Source: Acidobacteriota bacterium (GTDB lineage: Bacteria; Acidobacteriota; Blastocatellia; Pyrinomonadales; Pyrinomonadaceae). From it: 64,000 nucleotides of DNA. Made by a program: the position numbers and the translations under genes. The stretch is taken from assembly GCA_019639155.1 (NCBI GenBank), contig JAHBSJ010000002.1, forward strand, positions 124,001 to 188,000. The letters are read 5' to 3'. This document shows, piece by piece, positions 27,146 through 37,519 of this stretch; the first letter of the stretch is position 1; each line of letters opens with the position of its first letter. The notes below the pieces were generated by a model. That model saw nothing but the letters and a program-made list of their open reading frames with translations. It searched no databases and was not told the origin of the DNA.

Positions 27146-27690
27146 TCCTGAAACTTCTCCCAGACTCGCAGTAAACCGTACGATTCAAGCTTAGCAAAGA
27201 ATGATCCTTCGTCGATGCCCGACTCAAATAGACGGTCAATATCTTCAAATTGCCTGCTCGAAAGGGTTTGAGATGCCCATTTCAGCTTTGAGAATATCAG
27301 ATCTTCCTTGCCGATGACCCAAAATTCGATACCGCCGACCTCTACCCTTTCTTTTCTGCTAAACTTCTCAAGCTCAAGTCGGTCGCTTTTTCTCACAATG
27401 CAATCAACTTTAATGAGTGTATTGTTGTTAATGATATTGAACATCGACCGCCGCTGCACAGCATTCCTGATCGATGAACCGTCAACGTAATATTCTCCGC
27501 TAAATCTGTCCTCTATTCGTTTCGCATCTTCCTCGCCGATCTCCATTACGATATCAACATCGTAAGTCGTTCTTGCCGGCACGTAAACGCCCATTGCGAC
27601 CGAGCCTGTGACCATGTAGTCGATCCCGAGCGAATTGAGCCGCTCGGCTACGTCCCTAATGGTGTAGAGCATTTCGTTAAACTCGATCAT
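27121..27690 (-). CDS. Nucleotidyltransferase-fold protein (AbiEii/MNT-like)
   Basis: The 189-residue protein has the minimal nucleotidyltransferase motif: GSVAMGVYVPARTTYDVDIV, where GS and the DxD acids would bind metal and NTP, and a third acid in LIKVDCIVRKS. The C-terminal helices (FSKLKWASQTLSSRQFEDID) match AbiEii/DUF6036-type proteins, some of which are toxins or antitoxins in phage-defence systems. It lies 21 bases downstream of ligA on the same strand, yet looks AT-richer than ligA. A defence or addiction role with the 26921 gene is likely but unproven. Confidence 0.82.
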   Translation of the reverse strand: MIEFNEMLYTIRDVAERLNSLGIDYMVTGSVAMGVYVPARTTYDVDIVMEIGEEDAKRIEDRFSGEYYVDGSSIRNAVQRRSMFNIINNNTLIKVDCIVRKSDRLELEKFSRKERVEVGGIEFWVIGKEDLIFSKLKWASQTLSSRQFEDIDRLFESGIDEGSFFAKLESYGLLRVWEKFQEWKTQSER

Positions 27691-27711
27691 TCAAGAAGCT
27701 CATTAGCCTGA

Positions 27712-29706
<1,995 letters not shown>

Positions 29707-30720
29707 TCAATTCATCGCATCGGCGATCATCCGATGGAAATGGTGCGTTCCCTGCTCGCGTGTCGGCGAATAACGCCCGCGGTCGTAGAATCGCGAACGC
29801 ACACCTTTCTGCACGTTTTCGACAACCGCTTCGTCTTCCATTTCGACGGTATGGAGGTCGGCTCCCGCTCCTTTTTCCAAAAGCGTTTCGTCGCGCACAA
29901 ATGTCTGAAACTCAACTATCGTCCTGTCCACCGCGACGGGCCTGACAATATTCACCGAGATGCCCCACGGATAAAAATTGAACATCAAGTTGGGAAAAAT
30001 GAACAGATACCGAGCCGCCACATCGCCGTTATCATCAAGGCCTGTTTGGATCGATGCATATTTATAGAGGTCCGTCGTGTAACTTCCATAATTGACAACC
30101 GAGTTCAATCCCTGATGCACATAAGGAATGTGAAAACCTTCGAGATAATTTTCGCAATACAATGCCCAATGAGCGTTGACCTCGTATTCCCGCGTGGCGG
30201 TCAGCCTGAGCCCTTCCGTGGTCGGCCGATCGAATAGCCACGCAATGTCGTCCGTCATTTCCCAGAATTTAACGGACGGAGAAACAGCCGCAAACAAAAA
30301 ACCTCCCATCTCGGCAAAAGGAAACTCGGGCAAATCGTCATTTTCCGACGGGAAATTCTCAACACCATCAAATTCCGGCATCGACAGCATCCTCCCGTCC
30401 AGCGAAAAACGCCTGCCATGATAGCGGCATCTGATCAGATCGCCTGAACAGGGCTCTTCGACCAGCAACATCGCACGATGTGTACAAACATTTGAAATAC
30501 ATCTGATCCCTTCCTGTGTCCGAACCAACAACGCGGGCTCGTTGAGCATTCCGGGCAATATGGTTTTCGGATGCAGCTGTTCAACTGAATCCGTGTGTCC
30601 CACAAGCTGCCAGCTTCGTGCAAATATCTTCTCGCCAGACGCTGCAAATATTTTCGCATCGGTGTAAAACTCCGATGGCAGGGTCCTCGCTTTTTTGATG
30701 TCTTTGTCGATGTCAAACAT
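29707..30720 (-). CDS. Rieske non-heme iron oxygenase, alpha-subunit type
   Basis: The 337-residue protein has an N-terminal Rieske [2Fe-2S] domain with ligands Cys79, His81, Cys98 and His101 (CTHRAM, CRYHGRRF). The catalytic domain has the mononuclear-iron motif ENYLEGFHIPYVHQG with His197 and His202. Such enzymes hydroxylate or demethylate aromatic or quaternary-amine substrates using a separate reductase. None is encoded nearby, so the electron donor is elsewhere. It is two bases after a GNAT gene and three bases before ligA. Confidence 0.93.
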   Translation of the reverse strand: MFDIDKDIKKARTLPSEFYTDAKIFAASGEKIFARSWQLVGHTDSVEQLHPKTILPGMLNEPALLVRTQEGIRCISNVCTHRAMLLVEEPCSGDLIRCRYHGRRFSLDGRMLSMPEFDGVENFPSENDDLPEFPFAEMGGFLFAAVSPSVKFWEMTDDIAWLFDRPTTEGLRLTATREYEVNAHWALYCENYLEGFHIPYVHQGLNSVVNYGSYTTDLYKYASIQTGLDDNGDVAARYLFIFPNLMFNFYPWGISVNIVRPVAVDRTIVEFQTFVRDETLLEKGAGADLHTVEMEDEAVVENVQKGVRSRFYDRGRYSPTREQGTHHFHRMIADAMN

Positions 30721-30722
30721 TT

Positions 30723-31475
30723 CTAGCCGCGGTAGAGTAAATAAGCCGGTCGGTCGCTATCACGATGAAAACCCCGTCCGATAAAACCCGCACCGAACAC
30801 TTCCTGAAATTCGGCACGAATTCTCAGCTGCTCCGCCAAAGCGGCTTTCGGATCGGCGGCGACCAGCGAATTCCAGTCATTCATTATCACGATGGCCGCC
30901 GCCGGAGAATTTGGGTTCTCGTACCTTTCACCGCGAGACAAAGCCGAAACCTTGTCGCTCTCCAGATGCCATTCGGCGAACAAACGGTCGCTGGCTAGGC
31001 CGATCTTCTCGCCGTCCGTCGCGGGCGAGGTGCCGTAATCGATGCCGTAAAAATTCTCTCGATAATCGCTGACGATCGCGCCGAGCTTCTCCAAATTGAA
31101 AAACGCATTTCTCGCTTTAACGGGCTCAAATGTCCATTTGATGTATTTAACGCCGTCAGCCAATGCCCGTTCCCGCTGTGCCCATTTTAATCGACGCCCG
31201 AGACCGAGGCTCTGAAACTCAGCGTCAACGGCGGTCATATGCGAATAGAATGCAGGCTCGCCGCGAAGGAAAGCCGGCACACTCAGGACAAACCCGACAA
31301 GACGTTCCCCCAAATACGCGCCGAGCGTAAAACCGCCCGCGTTCTTTGTCACAATAAAATGCCGAACCGGCGAAATTTCCGTCTCCGGCAACGCAAAGAC
31401 CGCTCTTTGGAGATCTACGCAGCTTCCGAGCTGATCCAGCGATTCGCACTCTCGTATCTCGATATTATCTGGCAT
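30723..31475 (-). CDS. GNAT-family N-acetyltransferase
   Basis: The 250-residue protein carries a GNAT acetyl-CoA fold. MTAVDAEFQSLGLGRRLKWA near residues 82-100 is motif A, with the pyrophosphate-binding Q/RxxGxG loop. The fold begins IEIRECESLDQLGSCVDLQR. The C-terminal third (~150-250) is an extra segment seen in a subset of predicted acyltransferases. The substrate is unknown. It heads a minus-strand group with the Rieske oxygenase and ligA. Confidence 0.86.
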   Translation of the reverse strand: MPDNIEIRECESLDQLGSCVDLQRAVFALPETEISPVRHFIVTKNAGGFTLGAYLGERLVGFVLSVPAFLRGEPAFYSHMTAVDAEFQSLGLGRRLKWAQRERALADGVKYIKWTFEPVKARNAFFNLEKLGAIVSDYRENFYGIDYGTSPATDGEKIGLASDRLFAEWHLESDKVSALSRGERYENPNSPAAAIVIMNDWNSLVAADPKAALAEQLRIRAEFQEVFGAGFIGRGFHRDSDRPAYLLYRG

Positions 31476-31604
31476 ATGCGACGAAATTGATGCTATCAGA
31501 AATATCTCGGCAACGGAAAAATACCCTTAACTTATACCCCTGCGGTCTGATAGACTAAATGGTGCCGCTATTCAGCGGCGCCTCGACTCCCTCATTCGCA
31601 TCAG

Positions 31605-33152
31605 ATGACCGTACAGAACGGCCTTGAGATCAGGGGAACGCTGTTCCGTCAGCCTTTCGCCGAATTAGCGGCGGAGATCCTTGCCGCGCGCATTTCCGGC
31701 AGCCTTCGTCTGAGCCACGGCAGCAAAAAGTGCATTGTGTACTTTAAGAACGGCAGATTGGTATTTGCCGCCTCCAACTCCAGGGAGCACAAGATCTTTA
31801 ACCTGCTGCTTTTGCGAGGCCGTATCGACCATAAGGATCTGCAGCAGGCTCCGGATTTTACCAACGACTTTGAATTCACGGCCTTCCTGGTTCGCAGCGG
31901 CTTTCTTACAAAGGAAGAAAGCGACCGCCTGTTTGCCGATCAGATCGCCGCAATAGTCACAGACGCGTTCTCATGGAAGGACGGCGACTGGACGTTCAGC
32001 CCTCTGGCACGGATCCGCGATGGGCTGGAATATGACATTCGCATCGACGAACTGCTCGCCAACTACAGCCGCTGCCTTGCTGAAAATGATGTTCTGTCGC
32101 GATTTCGCAGTCTCGACGAGCAGTTTGCACGTTCAGAGAAGGAAGACCTTAACATAGATCTCTCGCCTGAGGAGGCGTTCGTACTGTCGCGATCGCAGGA
32201 CGGTCCGTTGACCGTTGAGAGCATTCTGAATGTCGCGTCGATCTCGCAGGGCAGGGCACTCCACGTGATCTACACGCTTTGGTTGAGCGGTTTTCTGACC
32301 CGTACGGATTGGGAGAGGGTTTTTGACGAACAAGCCGTTGCCGCGATGAAGAACGTAAGACTGGAACTAAAGCGCGAAGCACGCGTCGTAACGCAAACCT
32401 TCGCCGATCAGGCCAAACCCGACGATCCCCAACCCCAACCTGTCGCCAACTCTACCCCCGAGCCGACGGTCACATTGGACGAATACCTCGACCGCGTCTT
32501 GAATGCAGTTACTTTCTACGATGTTCTCGGTGTCGATCGGGGCGTGGAAAGTGATGAACTGAAAAAAGCCTACTTCACCTCGGCAAAGCAGTTTCACCCC
32601 GACAAATACCGCTCAGAATCGCCCGAGACGCTCAAACGCATTCAGGATGCCTTCACCTCACTGTCACAGGCGCACGAAACGCTGAAAACGCCCGAACTGC
32701 GTGAGATCTACGACTACAGGATGCGTAAAGAGCTTGCCGAACGCGAAAAATCCGGAGGCGAAGCTGCCGGCAACGCGAGTCTTCAGGCTGAACAGGCCGC
32801 GGAAAATTTTGAGCGCGGCTTCTCGATGCTGATGGAAGGCGACGCCGAGAGTGCGATCCCGTTCCTTGCCCGTGCGGCTCATTACGCACCAAAGAACGCC
32901 CGCTACCGAGCGTATTACGGCAAAGCCCTCTCGTCCGACGACAAGCAGCGTCATAAGGCCGAAGCCGAAATGCAGGCAGCACTCAAACTCGACGGTTCCA
33001 ACCCGACATTCCGCCTTCTTTTGGCAGACTTTTTTGTCCAGGTCGGCCTGATGAAGCGGGCTGAGGGCGAACTTAATCGCCTGCTTGCAATGTTCCCGAG
33101 CAATCGCGAGGCACGTGAAATGCTTGACGACCTCAAGACCCGCACAAGCTGA
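31605..33152 (+). CDS. DUF4388 / DnaJ-domain / TPR protein
   Basis: The 515-residue protein has three regions. Residues ~10-105 are DUF4388 (PatA-like N-terminal): LAAEILAARISGSLRLSHGS and VYFKNGRLVFAAS. Residues ~300-370 are a J domain, FYDVLGVDRGVESDELKKAY with HPD at 331-333, so it can stimulate a DnaK ATPase. Residues ~395-510 are TPR helices (AIPFLARAAHYAPKNARYRA). This DUF4388-J-TPR design is typical of Acidobacteriota, Deltaproteobacteria and relatives. It is cytoplasmic by prediction and stands at the head of a plus-strand run with the HD-GYP gene. Confidence 0.88.
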   Translation: MTVQNGLEIRGTLFRQPFAELAAEILAARISGSLRLSHGSKKCIVYFKNGRLVFAASNSREHKIFNLLLLRGRIDHKDLQQAPDFTNDFEFTAFLVRSGFLTKEESDRLFADQIAAIVTDAFSWKDGDWTFSPLARIRDGLEYDIRIDELLANYSRCLAENDVLSRFRSLDEQFARSEKEDLNIDLSPEEAFVLSRSQDGPLTVESILNVASISQGRALHVIYTLWLSGFLTRTDWERVFDEQAVAAMKNVRLELKREARVVTQTFADQAKPDDPQPQPVANSTPEPTVTLDEYLDRVLNAVTFYDVLGVDRGVESDELKKAYFTSAKQFHPDKYRSESPETLKRIQDAFTSLSQAHETLKTPELREIYDYRMRKELAEREKSGGEAAGNASLQAEQAAENFERGFSMLMEGDAESAIPFLARAAHYAPKNARYRAYYGKALSSDDKQRHKAEAEMQAALKLDGSNPTFRLLLADFFVQVGLMKRAEGELNRLLAMFPSNREAREMLDDLKTRTS

Positions 33153-33209
33153 CATCCCGCAATTTGACCGTTCCTTGAAATTGAACCGCAAAACGACGAC
33201 ACTAGTTTC

Positions 33210-33854
33210 GTGAGCAGTATCTTTCGTGACAGCGGCAATTCGGACGAAAAGCTCCGACGCATCGCAGACCGCATCGACGTTTTCGAGCTTTACAGCGGGC
33301 CGCACAGCACGCAGGTCGCCGACCTCGCTGATAGGCTTGGCGAGGCATTCAATCTTGCCTCCCGTGACCGCAATTATTTACACAAGGCCGCCTTGCTGCA
33401 CGACATCGGCGAGCTTGCGATGAATCGCGACTACATCGCCGCTGCCCGTCCGCTTTCTGACACCGAACTCATCGATCTGCGGCGTCACCCCGTCATAGGC
33501 GAACAGGAAGCCGCCAAGCTCGATCTTCCTCGCGGCGTTCAGTTGATCATTCGCTGGCATCACGAATGGTGGAATGGCTGGGGTTATCCCGACGGCCTCT
33601 CGGGTCAGGAGATACCGCTGACGGCGCGTCTGCTTCGCGTGGCAGACGGTTTCGCTTCGCTCACGGCGAAACGCCCTTACCGCGATGCGTTTTCCATTGC
33701 CGACGCACAAAAACACCTCGCTGAAATGGCGGGCATCGAATACGACCCCGAGGCGGTTTTCACGCTGTTGAACATCTTGTCGAACGACGCCCGCATGGCG
33801 GCGGAGGCATCGGAACGTCTTTCTTTCGAACAACAAAATGCAGGGCTACAATAA
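33210..33854 (+). CDS. HD-GYP domain phosphohydrolase
   Basis: The 214-residue protein is essentially a lone HD-GYP domain. The metal residues are His64-Asp65 (LLHDIGELA), followed by RRHPVIGE and HHEWWNGWGYP with the GYP signature at 125-127. HD-GYP enzymes hydrolyse cyclic di-GMP or related nucleotides. No receiver or other sensory domain is attached. The start is GTG at 33210, 57 bases after the previous stop. Its last 17 bases overlap the following gene. Confidence 0.88.
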   Translation: MSSIFRDSGNSDEKLRRIADRIDVFELYSGPHSTQVADLADRLGEAFNLASRDRNYLHKAALLHDIGELAMNRDYIAAARPLSDTELIDLRRHPVIGEQEAAKLDLPRGVQLIIRWHHEWWNGWGYPDGLSGQEIPLTARLLRVADGFASLTAKRPYRDAFSIADAQKHLAEMAGIEYDPEAVFTLLNILSNDARMAAEASERLSFEQQNAGLQ

Positions 33855-34770
33855 GATATCTCCCAGAAGCTGGCTTGCTTTCGACCTCAACGTCCTGCGG
33901 CGCATCGAGTTCGATTCGATCGCGATACCGTTCTCAGGTTCGGGCGAATTGGGCGGTTATTTGAAACGTACCGGCGTGCGTGTTGCGGCGAACGATCCGC
34001 TGTTCTCAACGTGGGCAGATTCGTATGTACACATCGCGAACAGCCGCGAAGAGCTTTCGGCCGAAGACATCGAGACCATTTTGGAGGACGCGTACGTTCC
34101 GGACTACGAACTGAAGAATCCGACGCTCGCGAACTGGTTCTCTGAGACCGATTCGTGGTGGTTAGACAACGTCCGGCGTAATATCGACCGCCTCGCGACG
34201 ACGGGATTAAAGGCGATAGCGTCCCGGATCGCGATCGCGGCGGGCGATTACGTTTTTGCGTTCAGCGGCGAGAACCGACGGCTTCGCCAACCGCTTTCAA
34301 ATACCTTTCGCCGGCTCAGTTCGCTGCAGCCGCGGCCTTTTGACAATCGGCAAAACAACACCTGCAGCACCAAAATTCCCGACGATTTCATCGCCGAAAC
34401 GCATACGGATCTGATGTTCCTCCGCCTGCCCGCTGCACACGCTCAGCCGCTACGCACGCATCTCGGCCGTGCGGCTTGGCGCGAAGAGTGGATACGCGGC
34501 TCGTCAGGCTTTTGGGACAAACTCGAGAACGCCGCGGCTCATCGTCTGGGCGCACCGACCGAGACCAAATCGCAATACATTCAGCTCCTCGAAGAAACGC
34601 TCCAGCGTGCCTCGCACATCCCAAAATGGGCAGTCGCACACGTTGAGGACGGCTTCCTTCAAACGCAGGACATCGTCGACGCCATCGCCCGCATACGCAG
34701 AGTGGACGCGATCTATACCAAAGATTTCTCCGAACTCACCGGCACCAAAGCCGCCATCATCACCGCGTAA
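33838..34770 (+). CDS. D12-class DNA adenine methylase homologue, catalytic motif lost
   Basis: The 310-residue protein starts like a D12-class N6-adenine methyltransferase: IAIPFSGSGELGGYLKRTGV and AANDPLFSTW fit the SAM-binding and ND motifs. The C-terminus IYTKDFSELTGTKAAIITA also fits. The catalytic DPPY is absent: the expected place reads HTDLMFLRLPAAHAQ. Either it is an inactive relative with a new role or the comparison misplaces the motif. It overlaps the HD-GYP gene by 17 bases, so it is part of that unit and not of the restriction operon. Confidence 0.7.
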   Translation: MQGYNKISPRSWLAFDLNVLRRIEFDSIAIPFSGSGELGGYLKRTGVRVAANDPLFSTWADSYVHIANSREELSAEDIETILEDAYVPDYELKNPTLANWFSETDSWWLDNVRRNIDRLATTGLKAIASRIAIAAGDYVFAFSGENRRLRQPLSNTFRRLSSLQPRPFDNRQNNTCSTKIPDDFIAETHTDLMFLRLPAAHAQPLRTHLGRAAWREEWIRGSSGFWDKLENAAAHRLGAPTETKSQYIQLLEETLQRASHIPKWAVAHVEDGFLQTQDIVDAIARIRRVDAIYTKDFSELTGTKAAIITA

Positions 34771-34947
34771 AAACTGTCTTTCGCTCGCCTCGCCGGACCG
34801 TTTTTTTCGCTCGCCGAGCAGAAAAACTCTGCCTATTTGATCACTTTTCGTTCCGCTGCGTCGCGCCGTCTTGAACGTCGTCATGGCGATCTATCCTCGG
34901 TCAAATGCACCTACTCCATCACAACGCGCAACGACCGCCGTTTCACC

Positions 34948-35241
34948 GCAAACGACCAAAACGCTCCCACAATTCACCACAATACTCCGTCACTTCACCA
35001 AAACGCCATTACAATTCACCAAAACACCTCGCGCGTCGACCAAAACGCTCCGTCACCTCACCAAAAAGCCCTTACAATTCACCAAAACACCTCGCGCGTC
35101 GACCAAAACGCTCCGTCACCTCACCAAAAAGCCCTTACAATTCACCAAAACACCCCGCGCGTCGACCAAAACGCTCCGTCACCTCACCAAAAAGCCCTTA
35201 CAATTCACCAAAACATCCCGCGCATCGACCAAAACGCGCAC
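34948..35241. repeat. Fourteen-copy 21-bp tandem array with 63-bp higher-order unit
   Basis: Fourteen contiguous 21-base units share the core (C/G)ACCAAAA. From 34990 they cycle in threes. The three unit types are ACAATTCACCAAAACACCTC+G, CGCGTCGACCAAAACGCTCC+G and TCACCTCACCAAAAAGCCCT+T. This gives nearly identical 63-base blocks at 35011, 35074 and 35137. The period keeps reading frames open, but the predicted peptides (H/T-Q-N/K-rich) resemble nothing known and a separate promoter follows at 35344. Confidence 0.93.
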
Positions 35242-35343
35242 CGCCCCCGCCCCTGCCCCTGCTGCTGCTCCTGCCCCTGCTGCTGCTCCTGCCCCTGCTG
35301 CTGCTCCTGCTCCTGCTTCTGCCGCTGCCGCTGTCATTGCCGC
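35242..35343. repeat. Low-complexity CCTGCTGCTCCTGCC tract
   Basis: About 100 bases of imperfect CCCCTG/CTGCTGCTC repeats continue directly from the 21-bp array. No gene or signal is seen in it. Confidence 0.85.
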
Positions 35344-35371
35344 TTGACAAGTTCAAAATCAGGCGTATCAT
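35344..35371 (+). promoter_or_regulatory. Sigma70 promoter for the 35428 gene
   Basis: TTGACA (35344-35349), 16-base spacer, TATCAT (35366-35371). The gene starts 57 bases downstream with GGAGG at 35411. It supports placing the gene start at 35428 and treating the upstream repeats as non-coding. Confidence 0.65.
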
Positions 35372-35427
35372 TGTCTCACCGCAGAAATTTATCGGTACAA
35401 CACTTTTTTTGGAGGTTCATCATCCCT

Positions 35428-36084
35428 ATGAACGACAGAAACCGCAGGTATCTCGAATCCGGCCAGCGTTGCCGTCAGTGGATCGCAGACAATTCGGCGT
35501 TAATTCCGGCCGGCAGTTTATTCGAAACAAAGACGACGCAGTTCACGGCTTTGGTCGATGACGTCGAGAACGTCGCCGGCGAGGCCGCCGCCTTTACCGG
35601 CGAAGGCCTGTCCGCGACCGACGTCAAAGGCTCCGAACGCCTCGACATGATCGAGCTGATGACAAAGATCCGCAACGCCGCTCGCGCCGCCGAACCCGAT
35701 CATCCCGGCACACGCGACCGCTACCGTTTTTCACGCACGATGTCGCATCAGGTCCTGCTCGCCACCGGCCGCAGCTTTGCCGAAGGCGGCGTAGACGATC
35801 TGGCATTGCTCGTCAGCTACGGCGCTCCCGGCAGTTGGCCCGATCATATGACAATGGCCTGCCAGGAATACGAAGATTCTTTTGGCCAACAGGATTCCGC
35901 CGTCAGCTCTCGCATCGGTAAAAATGCCGAGCTCAGCGAAAAAATAAACCAAATGACGGCCCTAAAAGCCACCATCGGCCACCTCGTCAAAAACTACTGC
36001 GCCGGCAACACAGCCGCCCTCGCGTCCTGGACGGCCGCCGCCCACGTCGAGTCCCCACCAAAGAAAAAACCCCCGACACCATGA
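35428..36084 (+). CDS. Unknown protein with a Lys/Pro-rich tail
   Basis: The 218-residue protein (MNDRNRRYLESGQRCRQWIA) is not recognised. It is mostly helical, contains DMIELMTKIRNAARAAEP, and ends in a basic proline-rich tail (HVESPPKKKPPTP). The open frame extends far upstream through the tandem repeats, but the promoter at 35344 and GGAGG at 35411 favour 35428. Its last 18 codons (36029-36084) are duplicated at 37520-37585 beyond two inserted genes. The intact gene now lacks the terminator arm that its original 3' end carried. Confidence 0.75.
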   Translation: MNDRNRRYLESGQRCRQWIADNSALIPAGSLFETKTTQFTALVDDVENVAGEAAAFTGEGLSATDVKGSERLDMIELMTKIRNAARAAEPDHPGTRDRYRFSRTMSHQVLLATGRSFAEGGVDDLALLVSYGAPGSWPDHMTMACQEYEDSFGQQDSAVSSRIGKNAELSEKINQMTALKATIGHLVKNYCAGNTAALASWTAAAHVESPPKKKPPTP

Positions 36085-36166
36085 AACATTCTCTATTTGA
36101 AGCTTTTTGCTTATCGATGATGCCGTCTCTTTCTGACGGCATCAGCAAACTTAAAAGGAGCACGGT

Positions 36167-37111
36167 ATGAATGTAAACAGAAAAATCCATACGTTATTTG
36201 TCGCGTTGATCGCGCTCTCTATTCTTCTTTTTCCAGGATGCGATAGGAGAGAAGAAGGTAGTGCATTAGCTACGGAAGGAGCTGCAACACTTGAAAAAAT
36301 AGCTGAGTTCTACGACATGCTGATCATAAGCACTGAGGAATCGAGAGATGCGGAATCGATCTTTCGGGCATTCACCCGGATGCCATTCCCACCGGAACAG
36401 CAGGCGACATTCGACAAACAAGCCTCGAACCTTCGAAAACGGGCTCAGCTCGCTCGATCGTTTTCAGATACCTTTAAGACATTGGGCAAATTAGCAGAGT
36501 ATAATGCTTCTGCCGAAGTCAAGGAATCGACTACGAAGCTCGCCAAGGAAATTCAAACGCTCCCCAAGATGTCAGCCGACTCTATAGACCCCTCAAAGAT
36601 TTTCGGCATGATAGCAGGTGATTTAATGGCTCTGAAGCAATCGAAAGATTTGAGGCGGGGTGCGGTGTTGATCCGCGATGCATTAAGCAAATATCAGCTT
36701 CTTTTCGATAATGAGATCGAGGTTTACAAAGGAATTGCGGTTGATCGGTATAAGAAGTTCAACAATGTAGCATATTGGCTTTTCCACAAGAATCTTGTTC
36801 AAAGCTCGGGGCTCTTGAACCCTTCAGTATCAGCATTGGGTTTGTCGATCGATATGAAGAAGGCGGATGCTGATCCCGATTTGATGCGGGCCGTAGAATC
36901 AATCGCTCGGGGACGAGCAGAAAAGATGATGGCTGTCGGACAAATGGCAGCCCATACCGCTCAGCGGGATCTATCCAAACTAGCTGCAACAGTCGATAGA
37001 TTTATTGCAAAACGTCCCTTTACATTATCCGAGGGAATTCAGCTTACTGCCGAATTACAAAAATATCTTGAAGAGATTGAGAGTCTCAGGAAGGCCAAAA
37101 AGGAGGAATAG
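36167..37111 (+). CDS. Putative lipoprotein, unknown, inserted cargo
   Basis: The 314-residue protein has a lipoprotein signal (FVALIALSILLFPGCDRRE; lipidated Cys about residue 25) with ribosome-binding AAAAGGAG before the start. The remainder is helical, with ATLEKIAEFYDMLIISTEES and a C-terminal coiled coil ending LEEIESLRKAKKEE. No family is recognised. It is clearly AT-richer than the genes on both sides. With the 37118 gene it lies between two copies of the 3' end of the 35428 gene, so it is probably acquired. Confidence 0.8.
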   Translation: MNVNRKIHTLFVALIALSILLFPGCDRREEGSALATEGAATLEKIAEFYDMLIISTEESRDAESIFRAFTRMPFPPEQQATFDKQASNLRKRAQLARSFSDTFKTLGKLAEYNASAEVKESTTKLAKEIQTLPKMSADSIDPSKIFGMIAGDLMALKQSKDLRRGAVLIRDALSKYQLLFDNEIEVYKGIAVDRYKKFNNVAYWLFHKNLVQSSGLLNPSVSALGLSIDMKKADADPDLMRAVESIARGRAEKMMAVGQMAAHTAQRDLSKLAATVDRFIAKRPFTLSEGIQLTAELQKYLEEIESLRKAKKEE

Positions 37112-37117
37112 AACTAC

Positions 37118-37444
37118 ATGTCAGATACAAAGACTTTTTTAGAGATCCAAGAAACCTACTTTCTCATTGAGCAGAATTTTAACTCGCTTTTCGTGAGATG
37201 CGAGAGCGAGGCACACCGGAATGAACTTCGTTCAGCCTATCAGGTTGCGTTTATGAATTACGCTGCCGCAAAGGAAAAAATATTTCGTGACAATGAGCCG
37301 CAACTCAGATTTTTGAGAAATCATCTCGACAATACGCAAAATGAGATAAAGACGATGCTGGAGAACGAGCAAAAAATAGGTAAAACTCTCAATCTGATAA
37401 CCTCTGCGGTTCGCATTGTAAGCAGCATAATTGCACTAGCCTAG
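37118..37444 (+). CDS. Unknown 108-residue protein paired with the lipoprotein
   Basis: The protein begins MSDTKTFLEIQETYFLIEQN and is predicted all-helical and coiled-coil, with a short hydrophobic C-terminus (LITSAVRIVSSIIALA) that could anchor in or insert into a membrane. It starts six bases after the lipoprotein stop, so the two are co-translated and may act together. The combination of a surface lipoprotein and a small membrane-tipped helical protein could be an effector/immunity or envelope complex; that is speculation. Confidence 0.75.
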   Translation: MSDTKTFLEIQETYFLIEQNFNSLFVRCESEAHRNELRSAYQVAFMNYAAAKEKIFRDNEPQLRFLRNHLDNTQNEIKTMLENEQKIGKTLNLITSAVRIVSSIIALA

Positions 37445-37519
37445 AAAATGTCCCGTTGTGGTGTCTAAGAGGGTACAGCGACGAGATGAGATATCACCTA
37501 AGTCAATGATTTCCAATTT

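Noticed and set aside
26919-27711. A fourth 3'-end duplication at ligA
   Set aside because: I searched by eye for a second copy of the ligA terminal codons beyond the nucleotidyltransferase pair and found none; msrBA ends directly there.
34837-35427. Upstream extension of the 35428 gene and an overlapping PAPAAAP-rich frame through the tandem array
   Set aside because: Frames stay open only because of 21-base periodicity; a sigma70 promoter (35344) and GGAGG (35411) lie between the array and the chosen start.
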